Source of the DNA: Bacilli bacterium
GTDB lineage: Bacteria > Bacillota_I > Bacilli_A > RF39 > UBA660
Assembly: GCA_900753645.1 (NCBI GenBank)
Contig: CAADZW010000053.1
Span: 1-8,085 of the forward strand
Direction: 5' to 3'
DNA: 8,085 nucleotides
Part shown: one piece after another, positions 1 to 5,917 of the stretch
How positions within the stretch are numbered: the first letter of the stretch is position 1
Layout: each line of letters begins with the position of its first letter
The notes under the pieces: model-generated
Told to the model about the DNA's origin: nothing
What the model saw: the letters and a program-made list of their open reading frames with translations, nothing else
The model's database searches: none
Translations under genes and position numbers: made by a program

Positions 1-1405
1 CGAAAGAGATCTAGAAAAAGGAATTATAACGGAAAAAGATGCGCAAGAAATAATTGACCAATTTGTTATTAAATTAAGAATTGCTAGACACTTAAGAACA
101 CCTGAATATAATGAATTATTTGCTGGTGATCCTACTTGGGTAACAGAATCAGTAGGTGGTATGGCTTTAAACGGTAAAAGTTTAGTAACTAAAAATAGTT
201 TTAGATATTTACACACATTAATTAATCTTGGTTCTTCACCCGAACCTAATTTAACTGTTTTATGGTCTACACAATTACCTGAAAACTTCAAAAAATATTG
301 CGCTAAAATTTCTATTTTAACTGATGCTATTCAATACGAAAACGACGATGTAATGCGACCAATATATGGTGATGATTATGCAATCGCTTGTTGCGTATCA
401 GCTATGAAAGTTGGAAAGCAAATGCAATTTTTTGGTGCTAGATGTAACTTAGCCAAAGCTCTTTTATATGCAATAAACGGTGGTTACGATGAAATAAGTG
501 GTAAATTAGTTTTAGATGGTTTAGAAAAGATAAACGATCCAATTCTCGATTTTAATAAAGTTAAACAAGCTTATTATAATGCTTTAGAAAAAATAGCTAA
601 AATTTATGTTGATGCGATGAATATAATTCATTACATGCATGATAAATATGCCTATGAGAAAAGTCAACTAGCATTACATGATACTAAAATTGAATATTTA
701 ATGGCTTTTGGTGTGGCAGGATTGTCAGTTGCTACGGATTCACTATCGGCAATTAAGTATGCCCAAGTAAAACCTGTTTATAATGAAGAAGGGTTAGCGG
801 TAGATTTCACAATCGAAGGTGACTATCCGGCTTATGGTAACGACGATGATAATGTCGATAATATCGCGGTCGACATCGTCAAAAAATTTATTTCTGAATT
901 AAAAAAATATCCATTATACAAAAATGCTAAACATACTTTATCAGTATTGACGATAACATCAAATGTTGTCTATGGTAAAAAAACTGGAACAACACCTGAT
1001 GGACGCAAAAAAGGTGTTGCATTCGCACCAGGGGCTAATCCAATGCATGGTCGTGATAGAAGTGGAGCTTTAGCTTCTTTGAATTCCGTTGCTAAAATAC
1101 CTTACAAAGATGTATGTCAGGATGGAGTCTCTAATACTTTTTCGATCGTTCCTAGTGCTTTAGGTCATACTGATAATGAGAGAATAAACAATTTAGTTGG
1201 CATCCTAGATGGTTATTTCAAACAAGGCGCGCATCATTTAAATGTCAACGTTTTAAATAGAGAAAAACTAGTTGAAGCGATGGTTGATCCCAATAAATAT
1301 CCTAATTTAACGATTAGAGTTTCCGGTTATGCTGTTCGTTTTAACAGATTGAATAAAGAACAACAATTAGAAGTTATAAATCGAACATTTCACGAGGTAA
1401 TTTAA
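1..1405 (+). CDS. pflB: Pyruvate formate-lyase (formate C-acetyltransferase), 5'-truncated
   Basis: This glycyl-radical enzyme cleaves pyruvate with CoA to acetyl-CoA and formate in anaerobic fermentation, in the cytoplasm. The reading frame is open from base 2, so the gene starts before the window and 467 C-terminal residues are visible. A Met codon at 161 is internal, because the sequence upstream of it is also PFL-like. The adjacent active-site cysteines (motif ACCVS) lie at 389-394 and correspond to Cys418/Cys419 of the E. coli enzyme. The glycyl-radical motif RVSGYAVRF lies near the C-terminus with its Gly at 1325-1327, corresponding to Gly734. The Cys-to-Gly distance of 311 residues is close to that in E. 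coli (315), so this part is intact. Other PFL signatures are [11 protein letters not shown] and [10 protein letters not shown]. About 290 N-terminal residues are missing relative to the 760-residue E. coli protein. The gene is followed without a gap by its activase. Confidence 0.97.
   Translation, partial: ERDLEKGIITEKDAQEIIDQFVIKLRIARHLRTPEYNELFAGDPTWVTESVGGMALNGKSLVTKNSFRYLHTLINLGSSPEPNLTVLWSTQLPENFKKYCAKISILTDAIQYENDDVMRPIYGDDYAIACCVSAMKVGKQMQFFGARCNLAKALLYAINGGYDEISGKLVLDGLEKINDPILDFNKVKQAYYNALEKIAKIYVDAMNIIHYMHDKYAYEKSQLALHDTKIEYLMAFGVAGLSVATDSLSAIKYAQVKPVYNEEGLAVDFTIEGDYPAYGNDDDNVDNIAVDIVKKFISELKKYPLYKNAKHTLSVLTITSNVVYGKKTGTTPDGRKKGVAFAPGANPMHGRDRSGALASLNSVAKIPYKDVCQDGVSNTFSIVPSALGHTDNERINNLVGILDGYFKQGAHHLNVNVLNREKLVEAMVDPNKYPNLTIRVSGYAVRFNRLNKEQQLEVINRTFHEVI
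1394..1398 (+). promoter_or_regulatory. Ribosome binding site for pflA, inside the pflB 3' end
   Basis: GAGGT sits in the last codons of pflB, seven bases before the TTG at 1406. It supports the non-ATG start that directly abuts the pflB stop, and it implies translational coupling of the pair. Confidence 0.65.
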
Positions 1406-2107
1406 TTGGAAGGATATATTAATTCCATTGAAACAATGGGGCTAGTTGATGGACCCGGAATTAGATTTGTCATTTTTATGCAAGGATGCAAATTAAGATG
1501 TCTCTTTTGTCATAATCCTGAAACTTGGCAATTAAATCAAAACATAAAAATTAGTTCAGATGAATTAATCAAAAGAATTTTAAAATATAAAAACTATTTT
1601 GGCCAAGAAGGAGGAGTGACATTTTCTGGTGGTGAGCCACTTCTTCAATCTTCCTTTTTGCTCGATATTTTAAAAAAATGTAAGCAAAACAATATCAACA
1701 CTTGTTTAGATACTGCTGGTTTTGGTGGTACAAATTTAACAGAGTTACTAAAATATGTCGATTTAGTAATTATGGATATTAAAGCTTTAGATAGTGAAAA
1801 ATATCGATGGTTAGTCGGTCAAAATATAGACGAATCGTTAGCATTTTTAGAACTATGTCATAATTTAAACAAAAGATTATGGATTAGACAAGTTATTATT
1901 CCTGATATTAATGATAACGAGGAATATGTAAGCCAACTAAAACAATTTTTAAAGAAGTATAATGTTGAAAAAGTTGAATTTTTACCTTATACTACAATAG
2001 GTATCCCCAAGTATGAAAAACTAAATTTGCCATATAAATTAAAAAATACCAAACCTATGAATAAAGATAAATGTGAAAAGTTATACAAATTATATCAATC
2101 AATATAA
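1406..2107 (+). CDS. pflA: Pyruvate formate-lyase activating enzyme (radical SAM)
   Basis: This enzyme uses a [4Fe-4S] cluster and S-adenosylmethionine to generate the glycyl radical on PflB. The protein has 233 residues, slightly shorter than the 246 of E. coli. The cluster motif CxxxCxxC is at Cys28, Cys32 and Cys35 (GCKLRCLFCHNP), preceded by the family signature DGPGIRFVIFMQGC. The SAM-binding GGEPL is at 75-79 within VTFSGGEPLL, and a DIK motif is at 124-126. Start: the TTG at 1406 immediately follows the pflB stop with no spacer, is preceded by GAGGT, and gives an N-terminus that aligns with known activases. One oddity is the segment PYTTIGIPKYEKL near residue 194. As I recall, E. coli has PYHELGKHKW there, so the His that contacts SAM (His202) appears to be Thr here. 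The overall assignment is secure from the motifs and the pflB neighbour. Confidence 0.96.
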   Translation: MEGYINSIETMGLVDGPGIRFVIFMQGCKLRCLFCHNPETWQLNQNIKISSDELIKRILKYKNYFGQEGGVTFSGGEPLLQSSFLLDILKKCKQNNINTCLDTAGFGGTNLTELLKYVDLVIMDIKALDSEKYRWLVGQNIDESLAFLELCHNLNKRLWIRQVIIPDINDNEEYVSQLKQFLKKYNVEKVEFLPYTTIGIPKYEKLNLPYKLKNTKPMNKDKCEKLYKLYQSI

Positions 2108-2108
2108 T
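2081..2108 (+). promoter_or_regulatory. Possible tRNA promoter overlapping the pflA stop codon
   Basis: A perfect TATAAT at 2103-2108 overlaps the pflA stop codon and lies nine bases before the mature 5' end of tRNA-Gln at 2117. A transcript would start at about 2115. The best -35 candidate is a poor TTATAC at 2081-2086 with a 16-base spacer. The region is very AT-rich, so chance occurrence is quite possible. The tRNAs could instead be cut from the pfl transcript. Confidence 0.35.
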
Positions 2109-2116
2109 TTGTTTAT

Positions 2117-2191
2117 TGCCCTATAGCCAAGCGGTAAGGCGGCGGACTCTGACTCCGTTATTCATTAGTTCGAATCTAATTAGGGCAGCCA
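2117..2191 (+). tRNA. tRNA-Gln (anticodon CUG)
   Basis: A complete cloverleaf of 75 bases including an encoded CCA. The acceptor stem TGCCCTA (2117-2123) pairs with TAGGGCA (2181-2187), followed by discriminator G and CCA. The anticodon stem GCGGA (2142-2146) pairs with TCCGT (2154-2158) through one G-T wobble. The seven-base loop CTCTGAC places CTG at 2149-2151. The T arm is ATTAG-TTCGAAT-CTAAT (2164-2180). The D-arm TAGCCAAGCGGTAAGGC is typical of bacterial tRNA-Gln. This anticodon reads CAG only, yet most Gln codons in the neighbouring genes are CAA, so a UUG-anticodon tRNA-Gln should exist elsewhere in the genome. Confidence 0.96.
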
Positions 2192-2192
2192 C

Positions 2193-2269
2193 GAGTGATT
2201 AGCTCAGTTGGTTAGAGCGTTACGTTGACATCGTAGAGGTCGTAGGTTCGAGTCCTATATCACTCACCA
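2193..2269 (+). tRNA. tRNA-Val (anticodon GAC)
   Basis: A complete cloverleaf of 77 bases with encoded CCA. The acceptor stem GAGTGAT (2193-2199) pairs with ATCACTC (2259-2265), followed by discriminator A and CCA. The D stem is GCTC/GAGC (2202-2205 and 2215-2218). The anticodon stem TTACG pairs with CGTAG around the loop TTGACAT, placing GAC at 2227-2229, which reads GUC and GUU. The T arm is GTAGG-TTCGAGT-CCTAT (2242-2258). It begins one base after the CCA of tRNA-Gln, so the two are almost certainly co-transcribed and separated by processing. No clear terminator follows. Confidence 0.96.
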
Positions 2270-2290
2270 ATTAATAATTTCGGTTTGGTA

Positions 2291-2319
2291 TTGTAAAAAT
2301 GTCGATAATAAGGTATAAT
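2291..2319 (+). promoter_or_regulatory. Sigma-A-type promoter for the 532-residue membrane protein gene
   Basis: TTGTAA at 2291-2296 and a perfect TATAAT at 2314-2319 are separated by 17 bases. Transcription would start near 2326, leaving a leader of about 19 bases before the ATG at 2345. A second TATAAT at 2325-2330 is less suitable, because its start point would fall inside the ribosome binding site. Confidence 0.75.
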
Positions 2320-2330
2320 TTATTTATAAT

Positions 2331-2340
2331 AAGTGGGTGG
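2331..2340 (+). promoter_or_regulatory. Ribosome binding site that sets the start at 2345
   Basis: AAGTGGGTGG resembles the extended anti-SD complement AAGGAGGTGA, with one true mismatch and two G-U wobbles. It lies four bases before the ATG at 2345. The in-frame GTG at 2333 is part of this site, only about seven bases from the predicted transcription start, with no ribosome site of its own. The ATG is therefore preferred. Confidence 0.6.
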
Positions 2341-2344
2341 CAAT

Positions 2345-3943
2345 ATGATACTGAGAAAACCATATGCATTTTTTATAAAACACTTTAAGCTAATTCACCT
2401 AATATTAGCTGTTTTTGTTTTTTATGCAATTTATAGGACAAAATTATTACTAGATTTTTTCAACGAATATAGTTTAGCCACTATAAATGTCACCGGCCAA
2501 GATTTGGTTACACCTTTATTGCCTACGTTCTTTCAAATTATACCTATTTTAATTATCATTTTTGCTACGATTGTTTTAGTGGTGATGGCTTATAAGAAAA
2601 AACCTTATCTTTTTTACATCATAACCATCATTATCTATATATATGTTTTAATTATCACGCAAGTTTCCAAAGGAACTTTAAATACACTGTACACAACTTT
2701 AGTAGATGTTCGAACGATCAGGTTAATCCGTGATTTAATAACTTTAGCTTTTGCGACCCAATTATTTAGTTTAGTCATAATTTTAGTTCGGGCGACAGGA
2801 TTTGATGTCAAAAAATTCGACTTTAAAAGCGATTTAAAAGAATTAGAAATAAATGAAGAGGATCGTGAAGAGGTCGAAGTTCAAATAAATTTTGATCCCA
2901 ACAAAAAATTAAGATCGTTAAGAAAAAAGATTCGTTATTTAAAATATAGCTATAAAGAAAACCGTTTATTTTTCAATTCGATCTTTATAGTTGCTATCGT
3001 TTCGATTGTTTTAGTTATTGTCTTATCGATCTTTAGTGGCGATAAAATTATCGATCAAAATGTTTATTTTTATGGTAATAATTTTACAGTTAGTTTGACT
3101 GATAGTTATTTAGTCAATACAGATTATAAAAGGCAAATAATCGACGAAGATTATTACTATCTTTTGCTAAAATTACAGATAAAAAACAACACTAGTCGAA
3201 CCTTTGGTTTGGATATTTCAACCACTAAAGTATTGATTGACAATTATGTTTATACTCCAACTACGAAAAATAAAAGCAGTTTCTTTGATTTTGGTACAGT
3301 TTATCAAAACGAAAACATTGGTCAAGAGTTCGAAACCAAAGTTTTGGTTTATGAAATTCCTAAAGAATTAATCGATGAAGATATCATTTTCTCTTTTGTC
3401 GATAAAAACACGCTTGATAAAAACGGCAATTTTGCTAGTACAAAAGTTAGGGTTGAATATCAAGACTTAACCGGTATCACATCAAGAGAAACTGCCAAAT
3501 TAAACGAAGAATTATCATTTGAAAACAGCATTTTAAATGATTACAAAATTAATATTACATCTTTCGACATCGCTAGTTCATATAAACTTGAGTATAACTT
3601 TTGTATTTCCGATGAATGTTATCCTTCTTATGAGTATGTAAAACCTAGTATTACTAGCAATTATGACAAAGTATTATTGAGAATAACTGGTTCGCTAACC
3701 AAACAAACTAATATTGATAATATATATGATTTATACGATTTTATCGAATATTTTGGTAATTTATATTACGTAGTTGATGGTCAAAGAAAAGTCCAAAATG
3801 TTCAATTTAAAGAAGTGACAAGTAAGAAAGCAAATCAACCAAATACATATTATATTGAAGTTTTAAAAGAAGTTGAAAATGCCTCTTCCATTTCACTAGT
3901 ATTTACAATTCGTAATAGAAATTATGAATATGTTTTAAAATAG
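2345..3943 (+). CDS. Unknown five-helix membrane protein with large extracellular C-terminal domain
   Basis: I do not recognise this 532-residue protein. Hydrophobic helices lie at about 15-34, 59-82, 88-107, 129-150 and 209-231. Lys-rich segments (KKK at 84-86 and the charged 151-208 loop) place the N-terminus and the loops after TM2 and TM4 inside, so the region from about 232 to the end should be outside. That ectodomain is rich in beta-type stretches. A segment near 272-305 (LLLKLQIKNNTSRTFGLD and following) resembles the immunoglobulin-like fold of DUF4352-type extracellular domains; this is an impression, not a match. Cys420 and Cys425 could form a disulfide. The 151-208 loop is strongly charged and could be coiled. 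The gene has its own promoter between the tRNAs and the Tad operon. It ends in TAG only four bases before the -35 box of that operon, with no visible terminator, so readthrough is likely. A role as a sensor or surface anchor tied to the pilus operon is only an inference. Confidence 0.85.
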   Translation: MILRKPYAFFIKHFKLIHLILAVFVFYAIYRTKLLLDFFNEYSLATINVTGQDLVTPLLPTFFQIIPILIIIFATIVLVVMAYKKKPYLFYIITIIIYIYVLIITQVSKGTLNTLYTTLVDVRTIRLIRDLITLAFATQLFSLVIILVRATGFDVKKFDFKSDLKELEINEEDREEVEVQINFDPNKKLRSLRKKIRYLKYSYKENRLFFNSIFIVAIVSIVLVIVLSIFSGDKIIDQNVYFYGNNFTVSLTDSYLVNTDYKRQIIDEDYYYLLLKLQIKNNTSRTFGLDISTTKVLIDNYVYTPTTKNKSSFFDFGTVYQNENIGQEFETKVLVYEIPKELIDEDIIFSFVDKNTLDKNGNFASTKVRVEYQDLTGITSRETAKLNEELSFENSILNDYKINITSFDIASSYKLEYNFCISDECYPSYEYVKPSITSNYDKVLLRITGSLTKQTNIDNIYDLYDFIEYFGNLYYVVDGQRKVQNVQFKEVTSKKANQPNTYYIEVLKEVENASSISLVFTIRNRNYEYVLK

Positions 3944-3946
3944 TGT

Positions 3947-3974
3947 TTGAAAATAATTTTATTTATGTTATAAT
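3947..3974 (+). promoter_or_regulatory. Strong extended -10 promoter of the Tad-like operon
   Basis: TTGAAA (3947-3952; five of six consensus bases), a 16-base spacer, then TATAAT (3969-3974) preceded by TG one base upstream (TGTTATAAT). This is close to the ideal vegetative promoter. Start of transcription is expected near 3981, leaving about 14 bases of leader, nearly all of it ribosome binding site. The box begins just after the stop codon of the upstream gene. I see no operator-like inverted repeat beyond simple AT palindromes. Confidence 0.82.
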
Positions 3975-3982
3975 TGTATAAT

Positions 3983-3989
3983 GGAGGAG
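3983..3989 (+). promoter_or_regulatory. Ribosome binding site that sets the start at 3995
   Basis: GGAGGAG lies five bases before the ATG at 3995. The longer in-frame start, TTG at 3974, overlaps the -10 box and lies upstream of the predicted transcript start, so it is excluded if this promoter is used. Confidence 0.85.
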
Positions 3990-3994
3990 TAAAA

Positions 3995-4645
3995 ATGAAG
4001 AGGATAATTACTATATTAGTCTTGATATTACTTGTTCCAACTGTAAAAGTAAAAGCACTCTCTTGTAGTTATAGTGAACTGGCTAGGTTAAAAAAAATAG
4101 CTTCTAATGTCAATATTAGTTATGATTACATTGAGCAAGATAACAATGTGACTTTTACAGTAACTTTAAATAATCTTAATGAAGAAATTTACTTTGTCGA
4201 TATGACAGACTATCAAACTTATAATTATGAAAATGAAGAACTAACAATTTCTGGATATCGGAGTGGACAAACAGTTAGATATGTATTTTATGCAACCGAT
4301 TCTCGTTGTCAGCAAGAAGCATTATATACAGCTAGGGTTTCTTTTCCAAGTTATAATCGATATTATCAAGATCAAGTGTGTGAAGGGATCGAAAATTTTA
4401 GCTTATGTCAAAAATGGTCCAGTCAGAATTTATCATATGAAAGTTTTTTAAACAAAGTTAACGAGTATAAAAACAGTTTAAATGTAGATGATAATGTCGA
4501 GCCAACTCCGGTCATTAACGAAACATCTTGGATCCAGTTGATAGTTGATTTTCTACTTGATTATTACATAATTATAGTGATTATTTTAGCATTAGGGTTG
4601 GTTGGTTTATATTTCCTTAGCAAAAAAGATGACGTTTATAGTTAG
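3995..4645 (+). CDS. Unknown secreted, C-terminally anchored four-cysteine protein, first gene of the Tad-like operon
   Basis: A 216-residue protein of no family I recognise. Residues 1-21 form a classical signal peptide (MKR, a hydrophobic core, then VKA with likely cleavage before LSC). The context around Cys24 does not fit a lipobox. Residues 25-117 look like a compact beta-sandwich (alternating stretches such as NNVTFTVTLNN and GQTVRYVFYA). Cysteines at 24, 105, 129 and 138 could form two disulfides outside the cell. A Pro/acidic linker (about 163-175) leads to a transmembrane helix at about 190-208 and the short charged tail KKDDVYS, so the bulk is extracytoplasmic. It directly follows the operon promoter, and its stop codon overlaps the ribosome site of the next gene. 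A pilus-tip, adhesin or assembly-subunit role is inferred from position only. Confidence 0.82.
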   Translation: MKRIITILVLILLVPTVKVKALSCSYSELARLKKIASNVNISYDYIEQDNNVTFTVTLNNLNEEIYFVDMTDYQTYNYENEELTISGYRSGQTVRYVFYATDSRCQQEALYTARVSFPSYNRYYQDQVCEGIENFSLCQKWSSQNLSYESFLNKVNEYKNSLNVDDNVEPTPVINETSWIQLIVDFLLDYYIIIVIILALGLVGLYFLSKKDDVYS

Positions 4646-4650
4646 GAGGT
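4644..4650 (+). promoter_or_regulatory. Ribosome binding site supporting the GTG start at 4657
   Basis: AGGAGGT overlaps the stop codon of the preceding gene and lies six bases before GTG 4657. The nearer ATG (4652) and TTG (4655) each run into a stop within a few codons, so the GTG is the only usable start. Confidence 0.82.
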
Positions 4651-4656
4651 AATGTT

Positions 4657-5067
4657 GTGAAAGAATCATATTGGGGAACTGCAGTAGTTGCCCTTGGAAT
4701 ATTGGCAATTTTCTTTATCTTTTTCTTTCAATCAATTACCAATACCGACGAACACAACTATCATTTACTTAAAGAAGCTACTGAAGGTGCAATGTACGAT
4801 GCATTAGATTTGGCAGCTTATCGTGAGGATGGGGTGATTAGGATTGATCGTGAAAAATTCGTTGAGAACTTTTTAAGAAGATTTGCCGAAAGTGCCTTAC
4901 TTTCTAACACTTATAAGATAGATATATACGATGTTAATGAGACACCACCTAAAGTTAGTTTGTTAGTTAGTAGTGTCGAGGCAACTAATATGACAGGTGA
5001 AATTATGGAGTTTAGTATTCAAAACCGTTTAGATGCAATACTAGAAACACCTGATGTTGATGAATAA
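4657..5067 (+). CDS. Small TadE-like single-pass membrane protein of the Tad-like operon
   Basis: A 136-residue protein with a short N-terminus (MKESYW), one transmembrane helix at about 7-25, and a roughly 110-residue domain that is probably outside. The stretch after the helix (YHLLKEATEGAMYDALDLAAYR, about 35-56) looks like a long amphipathic helix continuing the membrane helix, as in TadE-type pseudopilins. The remainder contains a helical part (65-82) and beta-like strands (86-108). The class III prepilin site (Gly followed by Glu at +5) is absent: there is a Gly7, but no Glu in the helix. It may belong to the small Bacillota family I recall as DUF5411, which I could not confirm. Translation is probably coupled to the preceding gene. 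It is a candidate minor pilin or pilus-base component; a structural role is inferred from shape and neighbours. Confidence 0.82.
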   Translation: MKESYWGTAVVALGILAIFFIFFFQSITNTDEHNYHLLKEATEGAMYDALDLAAYREDGVIRIDREKFVENFLRRFAESALLSNTYKIDIYDVNETPPKVSLLVSSVEATNMTGEIMEFSIQNRLDAILETPDVDE

Positions 5068-5069
5068 AG

Positions 5070-5075
5070 AAAGGA
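5070..5075 (+). promoter_or_regulatory. Ribosome binding site that favours the start at 5085
   Basis: AAAGGA ends directly before an ATG at 5076, too close for initiation there, but lies nine bases before the in-frame ATG at 5085. The second ATG is therefore preferred, which removes only three residues (MIF). Confidence 0.6.
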
Positions 5076-5084
5076 ATGATTTTT

Positions 5085-5915
5085 ATGAATAATTTTTTAG
5101 TATCATTGAAGAAATTTTTTACTAACAAGAATACAGTTACAGTGATTGGCGTTATTGCCATTTTAGGACTTTTATATTGGGGATATACTTCAACTATAAA
5201 CAGTCAAGTTCAACCGGTTAGAGTACCGGTAGCTGCTACGACTATTCAACCTCGAACTTTGATAACTGACGATATGATCAGTTGGATTGAAATGCCAGCT
5301 GCTTCAATCAGCAATGATGTAGTCAGAAGTCAAACTTTGATAGTTGGAAAATATAGTGATGTCAATACCGTTATTCCAGCCGGTAGTATGTTCTATGGAA
5401 CCGTTTTAATCGAGGCAAGCCAACTACCAGATTCAGCTTTTACAGCTGTTAAAGATGGAGAAAGACCTTATGCTTTATCTGTTACGACTGCATCTACTTA
5501 TGGGAACTCTATTTATCCAGGTAACAAGATCGATGTTTTCATGAAAGCAATCGATGAAAATGGTCAAATTATGGTAGGAAGATTATTAGCACAAGTTGAA
5601 GTGTTGGCGGTAAAGGATAGTTCAGGAAACAATGTTTTTGAAGACACTTCTGCTAATAGAACTCCAGCAACTTTATTGTTTGGTGTTCCAGAGGATGTTT
5701 ATGTTTTATTGAAAAAAGCCGAATATTTAAGTGGCTATGGAGTTGAACTGTTCCCAGTTCCTTATGGTGGAACAACACCAGTCGAAGGCGATTTGATTGT
5801 CGACCGTGAAGAGTTAGTTAATTTCATCGAAAGTAATACAGTAGTTTTCAGTGATTCAACTGATAATCCTAATGAAAATATTCCGGGTGAAGATATAGGA
5901 AACGAGACTGAGTAG
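5085..5915 (+). CDS. cpaB: CpaB/RcpC-like Flp pilus assembly protein with SAF domain
   Basis: A 276-residue, membrane-anchored extracytoplasmic protein of the Tad/Flp assembly system. One transmembrane helix at about 17-34 is followed by a SAF domain at about 46-107, with the typical pattern VPVAATTIQPRTLITDDMI, then Trp-Ile and a later IPAGSMF motif. Next comes the RcpC/CpaB C-terminal domain at about 120-225 (RPYALSVTTAS, YPGNKIDVF, ATLLFGVPEDVYVLLKKAE). The last 20 or so residues are an acidic, Asn-rich, probably disordered tail. The start at 5085 is chosen over 5076 because of ribosome-site spacing. In diderm bacteria this family works next to the outer-membrane secretin. Here no secretin gene is visible and the host looks monoderm, so its partner may be the cell wall or the two small membrane proteins upstream. 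The cpaF gene begins two bases after its stop. Confidence 0.92.
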   Translation: MNNFLVSLKKFFTNKNTVTVIGVIAILGLLYWGYTSTINSQVQPVRVPVAATTIQPRTLITDDMISWIEMPAASISNDVVRSQTLIVGKYSDVNTVIPAGSMFYGTVLIEASQLPDSAFTAVKDGERPYALSVTTASTYGNSIYPGNKIDVFMKAIDENGQIMVGRLLAQVEVLAVKDSSGNNVFEDTSANRTPATLLFGVPEDVYVLLKKAEYLSGYGVELFPVPYGGTTPVEGDLIVDREELVNFIESNTVVFSDSTDNPNENIPGEDIGNETE

Positions 5916-5917
5916 TT

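Noticed and set aside
161..163. ATG as the start of the pyruvate formate-lyase gene
   Set aside because: The same frame is open back to base 2 and the upstream residues are PFL-like (for example [12 protein letters not shown]), so this Met is internal.
2270..2290. Terminator after the tRNA pair
   Set aside because: No GC-rich hairpin followed by a T run can be drawn in this short AT-rich stretch before the next promoter.
2333..2335. GTG as the start of the 532-residue membrane protein
   Set aside because: It sits inside the ribosome site for the ATG at 2345 and only about seven bases from the predicted transcript start.
3951..3961. AT-only palindrome (AAAATAATTTT) as a terminator or operator
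   Set aside because: It has no GC-containing stem, lies in the promoter spacer region, and such palindromes are expected by chance in DNA this AT-rich.
3974..3976. TTG as the start of the four-cysteine protein
   Set aside because: It overlaps the -10 box and lies upstream of the predicted transcript start; GGAGGAG points to the ATG at 3995, which also gives a proper signal peptide.
4263..4451. A 62-codon open frame on the + strand
   Set aside because: It lies wholly inside the 216-residue protein gene in another frame and has no ribosome site or protein-like features.
5076..5078. ATG as the start of cpaB
   Set aside because: The AAAGGA ribosome site is immediately adjacent, leaving no spacer; the in-frame ATG at 5085 is better placed. 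The difference is only three residues.
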